Of a stretch of DNA of 64,000 nucleotides, positions 1 to 11,131 are shown piece after piece. Positions within the stretch are counted from its first letter, which is position 1; each line of letters begins with the position of its first letter. A model generated the notes under the pieces. That model ran no database searches. It was not told the origin of the DNA and was given only the letters and a program-made list of their open reading frames with translations. A program made the translations under genes and the position numbers. Source of the DNA: Bryum argenteum (lineage: Eukaryota > Streptophyta > Bryopsida > Bryales > Bryaceae); NCBI GenBank assembly GCA_037043015.1, contig CM073324.1, forward strand, positions 10,065,013-10,129,012. The letters are read 5' to 3'.

Positions 1-404
1 TGGTCAATATTAATATAGTCTAACATAGTAATTTTTACTTGTTCAATTTTTAAAATATCCTCATGTGAAAGATGTTCAATAGTTGAAGAATCTCGAATCC
101 AATGGTCTATGTCTAGGTAAATTCTATTACTTATGTTGTATGTTCAAATTTTATTTAAACTTTCTAAAATGACTTCATGTGAATCATGTTAATTGCAAAA
201 TCTCTAAACTAATATATCTATTATATCTTGCTAAATTCTAGAATAATTTTTCATTTTAAGTTATTTAAAAAAATAACAATATTAGTTGCACAATCTTAAA
301 ACTGAATTTATACTTATTATGTCTCGCAAAATAATAGATTTTTTAAAATTTTAAAATTTTTTACTTTTTTAATTTATTGATTGTTTAATTTTTTAAGTTA
401 GGGG
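1..404. other. AT-rich intergenic DNA, nothing recognised
   Basis: The stretch is strongly AT-rich with short T and A runs and stops in all frames. I see no gene, repeat boundary or RNA gene in it. Confidence 0.6.
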
Positions 405-411
405 TAAGGTA

Positions 412-616
412 GTTGATTTCCTTCAAGGGGTGTGCGTGCACACATTCCTTGTGGAGAAGGAGGAAAAAATTAAAAATTAAAAATTTGCAATTTGCAATTT
501 TTAAAAAAATTAAAAAATTAAAAGATTAAAGATTAAAAAAAAAAATTAAAAAGGATGGCTGATATCCTCCAAGGAGTGTGCATACGCACACACCTTGAGC
601 ATTCCCAAGAAAAAAG

Positions 617-671
<55 letters not shown>

Positions 672-740
672 GAAAGAGAGAGAGAGGAGGATGGCTGATT
701 TCCTCCAAGGGGGGGTGCGTACGCACACCCCTGGAGCTGA
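412..740 (+). repeat. Left array of three palindromic element ends
   Basis: Three end units lie near 412-462, 555-605 and 690-735. Each contains the self-complementary core GTGCGTACGCAC or a one- to two-base variant. They are spaced by A-rich tracts, including an almost pure A run at about 611-658. They are inverted copies of the right array at 2085-2477. Confidence 0.65.
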
Positions 741-781
741 AAGACCCTTTTCGGGTTAAGTGAAAAATTGTATACATACAT

Positions 782-955
782 AGCCCAGCAATAATGCCAG
801 GTAAGGCCTGGGACTAACCCTGCCAGATTCAAAGAATCTAAAAAATTGCCCCTACATCGTGACTCAAGCCCAGCAAGAATGCCAGACAAGCCTGGTTTAA
901 ACCCTGCCTACTCCAAAGAAACTGGAATTGCCACTATACTGTGACATGACTCAAG
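782..955 (+). repeat. Two-copy tandem repeat of about 87 bp
   Basis: The segment beginning AGCCCAGCAATAATGCCAG is repeated from about 868 as GCCCAGCAAGAATGCCAG. Both copies go on with AACCCTGCC, CAAAGAA, AATTGCC and a GTGAC/CTCAA end. The copies are diverged. No coding meaning is seen. Confidence 0.6.
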
Positions 956-1170
956 ATGTATAAAACCAGAATCACTATGATTGAGGTCTAATCTCAGAAA
1001 CACTCCCAAAAATGAGAAAGAGACTACAAATCTCCCAGCGAAAATAAACTAATGGCAAGGGCACTGCCAGTAGATTATAACTAGGAAGAAACTACTCTCT
1101 ATCATACTAGATACGACATCAAGCCGAAAGAGAGGAGATCCTGATCTCCGTCTGGTTATTCAGTTCACCC

Positions 1171-1530
1171 TTAAATATCATGAAGATCCACCGGAAGAGA
1201 AGTACTGTCGCTGCCGTCAGTGTCGTCATCTATAGCCTCAGCCTGCATGTTTGCTATGATCCTCCCAATAATCTCATTTGCTAACTTCTCCGCATCCGCC
1301 TGAGCCAACCCAGACACGTTATCTGATTGGGGTACCTGCACAATCAAGTTACCTGTTCCACGCTGATCACCCATGCTCGAACCTGATCCTGATGATGAAG
1401 GTTGACCACTCCCCACCAAAGTCGAGTCTTGACTGCAAACAATCCTTGTGGACGCATAGCGATCCGCAAGTTCTCTGGACAGAAACTGAGGATGAGGCGT
1501 CGGGTTTCCACCTTGGCCGCCCCGAAACAT
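1171..1530 (-). CDS. Hypothetical 119-residue ORF in the compound element
   Basis: The frame is open for 119 codons from an ATG and has balanced composition: a Ser/Gly-rich first half, then an acidic C-terminus. I do not recognise a named domain. Near the C-terminus it has a VQVP motif followed about 30 residues later by MQAEAIDDD. The large transposon's minus-strand gene ends in a similar VVQVP ... MQTQAIDDD pattern (17,560-17,720), so this may be a distant relative of that C-terminal region. It lies in the same frame as the EXORDIUM-like fragment upstream (1564-2028), separated by one stop. The two could belong to one transcript. A real but possibly decayed transposon-borne ORF is the best reading. 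Confidence 0.35.
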   Translation of the reverse strand: MFRGGQGGNPTPHPQFLSRELADRYASTRIVCSQDSTLVGSGQPSSSGSGSSMGDQRGTGNLIVQVPQSDNVSGLAQADAEKLANEIIGRIIANMQAEAIDDDTDGSDSTSLPVDLHDI

Positions 1531-1563
1531 TGCATGAAAAGAGATTTCCTTGAGACCATATGT

Positions 1564-2028
1564 TCAGGAACACACGCTCCACCCTGGAGCATTCCCTGGA
1601 GGCATTCTTAGGGTTTGTGGCGGCGGTGGCGGCGATGCACAGGTGCTCATGCGATGCAGAACCCTTCTTCGTTTATGAGAGAGTGGAGTGATGAACGAGT
1701 GCGATGCACAGGTGCTCATGCAGAACCCGTCAACAAGAACATCCTCGGATGTCAACACAAGATAGATCGCTTTCGAGTTTGCAGGGATGGAATTCACCGA
1801 CTTCAACACCAGCACTTCAATCTCCTGCCGCGACAACTTCATACCGAGCGGGTACAACTTCATACCGAGCCGGCAGCGATGCACATTGAGATTCTCAGAG
1901 CCGGTAAGCATCGGACCGCTGTGATAATGCAAGTCGAAAGTAGCGCGCACAGGCACCGGCTCTGCACTCTCATCGCCAAGCATAGACAACAACGGGTGAT
2001 CAACATCACCACCTCCATTCCCAACCAC
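1564..2028 (-). pseudogene. Captured EXORDIUM/PHI-1-like gene fragment
   Basis: The 154-residue frame contains two stretches typical of plant EXORDIUM (PHI-1) proteins, which are secreted cell-wall proteins linked to brassinosteroid and carbon-starvation growth responses. Residues ~33-48 read HYHSGPMLTG then NLNVH, like the conserved N-terminal YHxGPxLxG block. Residues ~84-111 read SKAIYLVLTSEDVLVDGFCM then STCASH, like the family's VLTxxDVxVxGFCMxxCxxH block. The large central part expected between them is missing and the C-terminal third is absent. Two short direct duplications occur (GATGCACAGGTGCTCATGC at about 1634 and 1702; CTTCATACCGAGC at about 1847 and 1860). It sits inside the inverted-repeat element, so I infer capture and rearrangement by the transposon rather than a native gene. 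Confidence 0.55.
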
Positions 2029-2084
2029 CGCTTTCCCCGAGTTGAGAATCGAGAACAGAGGATTGCTTCGTGCCGTTTTTTTCT

Positions 2085-2374
2085 GTGCGGCCTCCAGGGA
2101 ATGCTCTAGGGGTGTGCGTACGCACCCCCCGGGGGGAAATCAGCCACTTATTTATTTTTATTTTATTATATTATTTTTTTTGTGCCTCCAGGAAATGCTC
2201 TAGGGGTGTGCGTATGCACCCCCCTTGGAAGAAATCAGCCATTTTTATTCTTTCTTTTATTTTTTATTTAAAAAATAAAATAAAATTGTTTTTCCTTTTC
2301 TTTCTTGCGCCTCCAGGGAATGCTTGTGTGTATGCACGCCCCTTGGAGGAAATCAGCCATCTTCTTCTTCTTCT

Positions 2375-2407
<33 letters not shown>

Positions 2408-2477
2408 CCTTTCTTTCTGCCTCCCAGGAATATTCCAGGGGTGTACGTATGCGCACCCCTTGAGGGAAATCAACCAA
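2085..2477 (-). repeat. Right array of four palindromic element ends
   Basis: Four units begin GCCTCCAGGGAATGCTC or close variants, near 2089, 2187, 2309 and 2419. Each continues into GGTGTGCGTACGCACC or a variant and then GGAAATCAGCCA or GGAAATCAACC. They mirror the left array in reverse complement. T-rich spacers separate them, including a T run at about 2378-2407. Confidence 0.65.
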
Positions 2478-2513
2478 CCTTGTGTTTAAAATTTAAAATA
2501 TTTTTTAAAATAA

Positions 2514-2516
<3 letters not shown>

Positions 2517-2567
<51 letters not shown>
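2517..2567. repeat. (TA)n microsatellite
   Basis: An uninterrupted TA dinucleotide run of about 50 bases lies directly outside the right end array. Confidence 0.9.
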
Positions 2568-2572
<5 letters not shown>

Positions 2573-2802
2573 TACCTCAAGGAATCCTCCAAATGTAATA
2601 AAAAAATGAATTCAAAATAAAGTTGTTACTTGAGGAATGTCTAATCAAAGGTGTCTGTATTGCTGCACGGAAACAATTTTGTTGTATCTTAAGTTTTTTT
2701 TTGAAAATTTCTAATATGAAAACATTTGAATGATTTTAATAGAAGACTTTTTAATCTAGGGGTAACTGTTTCACTAATTCTTGATTTTTTGTTGTATGTT
2801 GT

Positions 2803-3501
2803 GAATCAGAAAGAGTCATGACAAGCCCTAGTCAGAGGAGAAATCACTTTGTATTAGGAATACAGGTTCCAAGCAACATTTGCATTATCCAATTTGCGAA
2901 GGCTCACATATTAGAGTATACTGTAATGCAAATCGAAGCTATCGACGATGACCGGTTGTAAGCAGCAATAAATACTAGTATGTAATCCGAGTATTTAGTG
3001 TATGCTAGGTGTTTTTAGGTGTATATATGTACTAGCTAGTACAAGACCGCAAAGATGATTTGTAGATAAGTTGTTGCGATGGACATATGGATTGAATTTC
3101 ATTGTATGATCAGATTTTACGATATGGAATATATTTTTATCAAATGTCCGTTGATGCCTAGTTTTGTAAACAATTTGGTACTTACATCATTCTGCTCACC
3201 AGAAATATACTAACTACAATCTACAGAAAACTTTTGCAGCATATAATATACATTTCAAATATCCTAGGTCAAAGATAATTATATTATTTTTAGGAACTTA
3301 TACCAAAAATAGGTTGGCAATGCCATTAAAAGACTTCTTATATTACCACTTTTGACAATACGCAATATTCTTACATAACAACTTTTTTATAAAAAATATT
3401 AAGTTGAAAAATAATATAAATCATTTTTGCACACAATGACCGTCGTAGTACCTCAAGTGCACTTTTGAATGGCCAAGTGCATAATTGCTTAATTGTGTGT
3501 T
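2803..3501. mobile_element. Truncated end of the 11.8-kb transposon family
   Basis: Read forward, this segment matches the reverse complement of about 16,971-17,735, the left end of the large transposon. It includes the last codons of the transposase-like gene: IQVPSNICIIQ and then EAIDDDRL at about 2865-2960, followed by a stop. It ends with a copy of the terminal repeat, GTGCATAATTGCTTAATTG, at 3477-3495, running on to 3501. Similarity stops abruptly near 2803, so only the 3' end of the gene and the terminal region remain. The sequences differ at many positions, which points to an old copy. The opposite terminal repeat was not found nearby. Confidence 0.75.
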
Positions 3502-6044
3502 TTGAGTATACAACCCGCCACCTTTGGCGACATGTAAGAGAGACGCTCAAGACCTAGAAGTAGCGGCCCGCCATAACTCTTGCTACCCATCCAACTCCCA
3601 CTCGAACGCTTTGTTTACTTCAAGTTAACCCCACTTTCGGGAGGTTTCATGCTGAAATCCCAAAACTTTTGACTTTGGAGTTCAAGTACTTTGACTTTTT
3701 GTCATGGTGTGGTAAAACGACTAGGAATGTCATTTAGCATGTTCGTTGGAAAAAGGTGTGAATTCAAAGGGTTCCTATATTTTGCGGTCCCTCCTTCCGA
3801 ACTACATCTAGCCACATTTTTAGCGAGTCCGTTGGGAATGCCCTAAACGATCATAGCCACCAATCGGGCTCTTTTGTTATTTTGGTAGCCTAGATTAAGG
3901 TGTTAGAATAGAAATTTTTTTCTTAGATATTTATTGAATGATCCCTATACTACAAGGTGTATGCGGATAAAATTGCAAAGTAAAACTCCACCTTTTTTTT
4001 TTTTTTTTTTTTGACTCAAATTTAAGTTCTTAGACCTTAGGTCTGTAGAAAGAAACTTTTTATTATAGAATTCTTTTTTATATTATTCTTATTTTTTTAA
4101 TATATTTTCTTACTTCATTTTGTACTCAAATTCCCAAATGACCCAAATTGAAACTATCACCAATTCTACAAGGTCAACCTTCAAAAATTACAAGTGCTAG
4201 ATTCAAGATTTTCCTTAATAATCCATTTTTTTTCTGTCAAATTAGTTAGAATTAGAGCTATAGGAATTCTTGATTTTATTTTTATTTTTATTTTTTGGTT
4301 TCTTTATTTTTTTTCTTAAAATTGACAAACTCATGAAGATAGCTACTCACCGTTCACTTGTTCTCCAAACTAAATAAAACTAATCTATTGTACGTTTTAC
4401 CAAATCCTTGTTTTGACCTTCATCTAGAAAATAAGTAGCATGAAGGTTTACAAAACCCAATTGAGTGTCTAAAATTTTACATAAGCATGCTCATCTTGGT
4501 TATCTACATAGATAAGAATTTGAGCAAGATATTTGAGGTACTAATCATCAAGATTTCTTTTGCACAAATTGGACTATGTTTGCTAAATGTTTGTATCAAC
4601 TTTGAATGTTACAATCTTACAAATGTCAAAGACTCAGCCTTTGAAATATGAAACACTACCTCCGATGGTAATCTTCTTCAAGATCTTACGATTAAAGGTT
4701 TCAAAAAAATGTAAAAGAGTTTCTCATATCCCAAAGTTTACAAGGTGATATAGAATCGCAGTTTTGAAGTTTGGAGCTTCCAAAACACCATGGTCGACCA
4801 CTACCACTAATTTGGAGCTTCAACAATTCACCTTTATGGAGATAATATATATTATAAATCATTCAATGATATGAGTGTAGGTTTTAGTAAAAATTAGGAG
4901 AATTGATTATAAGCATAGTAATTACCTAGTGATTATTGCAAGTCAAATGTGATGAAGTGGAAAAATTCTAGAAGGGGCAGTAAAAGTAGCCATCTGAAGC
5001 CTTAAAACTAATGCGATAGGGTGATGGTCTGGTTGGGGTACCCAAAAAGGTTGTCCCATGAACAATTGCACTCTATGCTGGTGTGACAAACATATCCATT
5101 TTTAAACTGTAATACAATAAGACTTCATTAGATGTGGTTTTAGTTGTCTATACTTATAATGTATCAAGAAAAAAAATTAGAAATTAAAAAAAATATTTTG
5201 AAGTAATTTTATTTGATTTTTTAGTTGAAAAAGTAAGTCATGTCCCAATAACCTAAAATCCATAGAATCAAGCAAATGGAATATCAACCATTTTTATTTT
5301 AATATGATTTTTGAATATGACCTACATCTTCTTGTATAGAATACAAAATAATTTATTTAATAATAAAAAAATTAATTCATTGTGCACTATAATGCCTGCA
5401 AATCCCCAAATTCAACACTTTTTCCCTCATCTATGAATGGATCCAAAAAAAATAAAAAATCTAAAAGAAAATCTATAGGCATACATACTTTGATTTCAGT
5501 GAGGTGCATGATATTTTATTTTCTATTCTAGGGTCTTTTTACTTGATTAAAATGACTAAATTAGACAAACTTTGGAGGCTTTCAATAAAAATAACCTAAT
5601 TAGTGTGTCCAAAAAGTGATACCCCAAGCTTACCATTGCCCGATAAATATAGAGATAAATGGCAACCTTTGTGCTCTTATCCATATCAATCACATACATG
5701 GTAGGTGGCCCAAAATCCACTCGGTACCACAAGCAGCTCACTAGACCTATTCAAGCAAGAGGTTCATTCTAGTTTTCAACTTCAAATTTTAATATAATCA
5801 TGGTGTACATTTTAGGTTAATTGGTTTGGGTACACCTATGGGTTCGACTTCTGAAATTCATACCTATTTCAATTTCAATCAAAATTAATGATTCCAATTG
5901 GACCAATCTCCTATAAACTTTGTGAACCTATCAAAATTCATACACTTTGCCACTTTTCATTCGACTAGCCAAACTGAAATTTGAGCGGTCTCTGAGCCAC
6001 TTGCTCAGTTTTTATAACTTGCATACGAAGGTCAAAAGACTAGG
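3502..6044. other. Gene-free repeat-rich DNA
   Basis: Apart from the family A copy at 3780-4850, I find no gene. The reading frames are short and do not resemble known proteins. The region is AT-rich with T runs, for example at about 3991-4010. Confidence 0.5.
3780..4850 (+). repeat. Dispersed repeat family A, copy 1
   Basis: The landmarks GTCCGTTGGGAATGCC, TACTACAAGGTGTATGCGG, AGCATGAAGGT, TTTGCACAAA and CAAGATCTTACGATTAAAGG occur in this order. They recur in the same order at 14,690-15,600 and 15,840-16,580. No ORF is conserved between the copies, so this looks like a non-coding transposable element family. Confidence 0.5.
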
Positions 6045-6123
6045 CCATTGGGATATTAGCATTACGAACGGACACTTCATTCACGCCAACCCCTTAGAAA
6101 GGGACCAAAGTCTCTATCTATCT
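6045..6123 (+). repeat. 80-bp conserved segment, copy 1
   Basis: This segment (GGGATATTAGCATTACGAAC, then ACTTCATTCACGCC and CCCCTTAGAAAGGGA) recurs at 14,042-14,121 with only a few substitutions. In both copies a frame stays open and reads DISITN, HFIHA, PLERD and YLS in order. The flanks are not similar, so only this core is shared. Confidence 0.6.
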
Positions 6124-6993
6124 CAAAAGACTAGGATCTCACACTATTGTAATTCTCAAAATACAAAAGAAAGCAATAAACATGATTACTTCAAATATAT
6201 ACAAGATTAAAGGTAGTAAAGTATAGAACTTCGAATGCCAAATAGACAAAACCTCTACAAACATTGTTCAATCTATGCAACCACCTATAAATGGCAAAAA
6301 AGATAGATAATTAGTCACAAATATTTATACAACAACCAGATTTTAAATCAAACACAATCTAGTTGGACTTCAACCAGATTTTGAATCAAATATAATCTAG
6401 TTGGACTCCAAAAGTGGGCTTTCATGTCACCTTTTTTTTTCAATATTGAGAGTATTTATTCCACCTAATTTCATAAAATTCATAATTCTAGAATTAGAAA
6501 GAGACAAACACTATCATTATTGTTTGAATCAATCTTTTGAATAATAAATAAGAAAAAAATCCATCTTGAACCATCTTCCAAACTTAAGCATCGCGATGAG
6601 ATAATTGGATCAACTGAAATAAACATCCTTTTTGCATACAAAATTGTTGTTACAATATATTACCAATACGTCCCTGTAGCATTGCCACACTCATACAAAT
6701 AATTCCAGTATTTTGGGGTCACAATTATTTCAAAATCCAATATCTCAAGATTCTACCCGTTTCATGATCCAATTGATTTTCACAACTCTACAAAAAAACA
6801 AAAACCCTTCCAATGACACCTCATGCGCCCAAATCCGATCAGTTGTGCCCAAGATCATAATGTCACGACAACAACAAAACAACTACCTACCTTAGATAAT
6901 ATATGATGATGAAGGAAACAATAAAAGTATGTTTCAACCCATCTACTATGAAGAAATCAATGATTTCTTAAAAACCACAAACTAATGCCACAT

Positions 6994-7971
6994 TTAACCC
7001 CTAAACGTCCTTGGGGTATTTTTAGCCAAAAACTTATTTTCAAAAAAAGTGATATAGATGAAAATAAAGATAAGCTATTTAGATCTCAACCATACAAACT
7101 TGTAATAGACTTGTACTAGATCATGTGGACCATAACTTGACTCATGGGACCTCATAGATTGCGAGATCATAACATATTAGTGCGCAAAACAGACTACAAA
7201 ATACCATCATTTCCACTTTGAAGTGAAAGTACTACCAACATGAAATTTGCAATCAAAAAATCAGCAACTAGAAAGTTGTTCATCTTCATCTCAAAGACAC
7301 TCTTGTACCAAAAAAATTCATCAAAAAAAAAATCTTGGCTCAAATAGTAGCTTCGTAGTCATGAAAACTGCCAAAAATTTTACAAAGGAAAAATAGTCCT
7401 AAACTAGACCCCTCGCACTCAAATGCATGCCTTTTCTTCAATATATCCTCGATTGAGTCAAGGTTTCTACCACTAAAAATAGACTATAATTGGAATCCAT
7501 CCCAAAACATAAAGTCAAAATCTAACGGTGGATGAAGGAGATCTAGCTCTTAAAAAATCATCCATTTTTTCACTTTTTTCATCGTAGAAACATCATTGCA
7601 AAGCCAATACCAAAGTTATCTAGATCAAAAAACTTCCAACTACAAAGTTGTTGGGATGCATCTAAATATCAAACCTATGAAAAAAAATTCATGAAAAACT
7701 ATTTTAGATTTCACATAATTGGCTTGCAATGGTTAAACATGCCAAATGTTTGAAAACCCAAAAACAAAAGCTGCCTTCACTAAAATCCATGCCCTTTCAT
7801 ATTTTATTTGATGAGTCTGCAATTTTTACCACATAAACTAGACTTGATTTGTAACCTAACCTAAGTGATGTCGTCAAAAATGGAGTTTGGATGAAGAAGT
7901 TATAGCTCTTCAAAGTTTCTGCCCTTCATCCAAAATGTCGTTTTGCGACACTAGGGACGTGTAGGGGTTAA
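6994..7971. mobile_element. Non-coding element (family B) with inverted ends
   Basis: The left end TTAACCCCTAAACGTCC faces the right end GGACGTGTAGGGGTTAA, giving 16 of 17 matches as inverted repeats. The interior has no long ORF. Diverged interior copies occur in inverse orientation at 11,132-11,754 and in the same orientation at about 35,010-35,480. The conserved phrases include TTTACAAAGGAAAAA and the segment around AAGGTTTCTAC. I read it as a roughly 1-kb non-autonomous DNA transposon. Confidence 0.6.
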
Positions 7972-8348
7972 CTAAATCACCACATTCGGACTAAAAAAGA
8001 CTTTGGATTTTTATTTTGTAAAATCATAACTATGCTACTTCAAAATCAAATTCAAGGAATTTGAGTACCTTCTTATTTTTGTGGAATCTCCCAAATTTAG
8101 TATGTATGAGGTTTTTTTTTGTGTTCACAAAGCCACGGGAGGAGCCCAAATGTGTTACTTTTGGACTCCTTACAGTCCAAAGTAGTTACATGTGGCATAC
8201 TACTGTGAATAGGCACATTATCTAAAATATATATCTATTTATAGGTATATTTAATCAATAGCACCCAAGCATATCCACCTACAATTAACAACAAGTGAGA
8301 AAATTCTCCTTACATGGTGTGATGCAAACTTATACAAGAATAAAAACA

Positions 8349-8690
8349 ATTAACCCCTACAAGACCAAGCGTGTTTTTGAGCCTTCAAAGCTAAAACCTG
8401 CAAATTTTTGACCACTTTGTCCAAGTTGAGGTATGATTCAATACTTTTTACTTTTCTTGGTATTTCCGTATTCCAACCAAAAGATCTTCACAATAACTAC
8501 TTGTATCATCGCCCTGTCAAATTTCAACGGTTGGATCCTTACCATTTTGTGAGATTATAACGTCAAAAGTTGATGCAAAGGTTTTTTTGCAACATTTTGA
8601 AACGTGTTATTGTAAATTTTGAAGGCTACCTTTGTAAAATTGGTAAATATTTTGACTTTGAGAACTTTGGAACTAAAGTAGTGATCTAAC
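8349..8690 (+). repeat. Fragment with a TTAACCCCTA-type end
   Basis: It begins TTAACCCCTACAAGACC and contains TCAACGGTTGGATCC and GAGATTATAACGTCAAA, phrases shared with the elements at 13,602-13,872 and 53,236-53,603. The right end is not clear. The following AT-rich DNA to about 10,660 shows no gene. Confidence 0.4.
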
Positions 8691-10665
8691 TATAAACCTT
8701 AATTAATAAATAAAATAATAAAACAATAAAAATAATAATAGAAAACAAAACAAAGCAAAACAAAACAAAACAAACAAACATCCTAAATTCAAACCTGCCC
8801 AAACCCTTCGGGCTTGAAACTAAAACTTACATAAAAAAATGCTTAATTTGGAGTTTGACATCGCAAATATCACACACACACACCTCGTAATATAGGCAAC
8901 ACCTAATAAAAATCTTAAGAAAAAAAATCACTTTTAATCCCTTAATCTAAGTTGCTTTAAATCACTTTAAATTTAAGATTCATAAAACAAGCACAACAAA
9001 AATTACCTTAATTTGAGCTATATAGACCTTAATAGAAAGCATAAGTGAGTGATAGTATTCTTACATGATATTAGAGCAAGTCATGAATTTGTAACAATAT
9101 TCTAGAATTTAAGCTCTTTAAGTGATAAAAGAGGTGTAAGAGCGTGTAAGCGCTCTCTTGTCTTGTTATTGTTTATTTGTTATTTTTATGAATGTAATGT
9201 TAACAAGCAATGCCGTTATGAGATAATTTGATGAAATTTAAATTAACTAAGTTGTGAATAGAATATGCATGTTAAAAGATGGTTGTTACAAGGCCTTGGA
9301 TAGGACGATTGATACTAATTTAAGCTTTAGGTTAGATTTAGTGTGGAAAGACTAGAGAATGGAAGATCCCCTTAGTAGATCCAATTGATGAGAGAAAAGG
9401 AGTACAGGAGGGAAAATCTCCCCTAGTTAATCGTAAAATGAAGAATATGGTTAGTTGCTTAATTTAGAGTTGAGTGGTTTACCATGTGCCTTGCACAATC
9501 AACTTTTAATGTTCATGTTTGTGCTTATGACTTGATCCTCTTGGTTTAGTTCATTTAACTTCGTAGTCGCAGTTGTGAGTTATATTCATTCATGAAGTTT
9601 CTTCAAGATGGATACCGTAGAGGAGCACCATTCATCCATGGAGGGCTTAGATTAGGGCCATTCAGACTTAGATTTAGGGTTAGCCGCCTCTTTGGCCGCT
9701 TCATTATTTGTACTTAATAGCTTGTTTTCAAGCCCTACTGAATTAATCCCTCCTCTTGTTTGTATTTAGATTCATCTTGTTTGTCTACCTGTTCTTCTTT
9801 GTATTGCTTCGTTGATATGAGAAGAAAGGCTGTAAGCCTCCTTCTCTCTAGTATCAATCTCCCCTTCCATAGTAGTAGTGATTGCTTTGAATATGTGGTG
9901 TGTTCTCTTGTACCTCTAAGCTTTCCTCCATCAGTCCCTCGATTTTTGTCCAAAGAAATTGAGATTTGGGGTGATGGTAGATCTCTTCAGTAGCTTTATA
10001 TTGGTATATGGCTTGTCTAATTTCAAGTTGTAGAGAGCGAGAAATGACCTCCCAAAGTTAGGGGTTTTGAAAGAGTTTTCTATTGCCGACTAAGAAAAAG
10101 GGTTCTAGTCTTTTAGCAATCAGTCCTACAATTCTTATCCTATGAATTTAAGATTTTACAGGTGAATAGACAATCAGCTTAGTTTTCCAAAAAGCTAAGG
10201 CACGATTTGAATTATGATGTAGAAATGACAAGCCAAAAGCTAGAGGGCCCTCTAAAAGCATCCCGCTGGGAGAATTCTCCACATTCTCATTCCTTCTCCT
10301 TATCTCTTCTTGTCTCCTTTTCTTCTTCCTTCTTCTCTTCATGTAATCTTATCTTGTTACTCCCCTTGTGACCAAAGGCCACCTTCATGGTGGATTTGGT
10401 TCACAAGAGGTGAAGTCAATCTTCAGGATGTGTTGTTCTTATAATTATTCAAAAGAGACCTTAAGAAATTGGTGCACTTTAATTAGACAATGAGGATGCA
10501 AACACTAGAGAAAAAACATCAAAAAATAATAATATGAAACGACTTGTCCGTTTGTTCCCAATGACACAAGGGAGCTCATTTAAATTTTAATTTTAATGAT
10601 ATGAAAATAAATTATGAGATATGTTACTTTTCTACTAAATAAGTACGCTTTAGCTTAGCTTACTA
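8691..10665. other. Gene-free intergenic DNA
   Basis: Only short open frames occur. The stretch near 9,600-10,000 is less AT-rich and could be a solo LTR or other repeat, but no terminal TG...CA pair or target duplication was found. No gene is supported. Confidence 0.4.
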
Positions 10666-10672
10666 CACTTAA

Positions 10673-11089
10673 CCTCAATTCCGTTAAAATGGCACTATTC
10701 CATGTGCCATTTTAACGGAGTTACAGTGCCATATTGTGCAAACATATCATTTTACAAGCATATTTTTGAAGTGAAGTTCAAAAGTATTTATGCCTACAAA
10801 ATGGCATGGTTATTAATATCACACATGTACTCCGTAATATCAAATGATTTCTGTAATATCACCAAAATTTCCATAATATCACACATTTTTATGGTTTTGA
10901 CCTTTGGACACAATAAAAGGGCAAAATTTTGAACGGCCGTTCAGAAACATTGTTGTTTTTGAACGGCCGCTAAGAAATATCTACCTTATCATGTCAAAAC
11001 TCGACAAAAACCAACATCATTTTTTTCATTCTAACCACCCCAAAAAGTGCCATTTTACCGGGATATTGCCATTTTAAGGGAATTGAGTT
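10673..11089. mobile_element. MITE of about 417 bp with inverted ends
   Basis: The left end CCTCAATTCCGTTAAAATGG pairs with the right end CCATTTTAAGGGAATTGAG. The sequence CACTTAA flanks both sides (10,666-10,672 and 11,090-11,096), a likely 7-bp target duplication. A second, internal hairpin CCGTTAAAATGGCAC / GTGCCATTTTAACGG lies at about 10,681-10,718. There is no coding content. Confidence 0.6.
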
Positions 11090-11131
11090 CACTTAAAGAT
11101 TTCTAAGAAAAATGATAGATATAATAATCTA

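Larger units (their letters stand above)
405..2485. mobile_element. Compound Pack-type element with arrays of palindromic inverted ends
   Basis: The left side (about 412-740) has three copies of an end sequence of the form TGATTTCCTCCAAGGGG followed by GTGTGCGTACGCACAC. The right side (about 2085-2477) has four copies of the reverse complement, ending in GGAAATCAGCCA or GGAAATCAACCA. The outermost pair (TTGATTTCCTTCAAGGGG at about 413 and CCCCTTGAGGGAAATCAA at about 2457) defines the limits I give. The copies are separated by A-rich runs on the left and T-rich runs on the right, so the whole is one large inverted structure. The interior holds a tandem duplication, an ORF and a captured gene fragment, which is the composition of a Pack-type DNA element. 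The superfamily is not recognised. No target-site duplication could be fixed. Confidence 0.6.

Noticed and set aside
526-889. Phe-rich frames at the left end array
   Set aside because: Products of the long A run read on the minus strand plus repeated transposon ends. There is no protein signature.
2264-2489. Lys-rich and Phe-rich frames near the left element
   Set aside because: They arise from poly-T/poly-A and TTC runs together with the repeated element ends.
9735-10342. Small frames and a possible LTR around 9.6-10.3 kb
   Set aside because: No TG...CA ends, primer-binding site or target duplication could be identified, and the frames lack similarity to known proteins.
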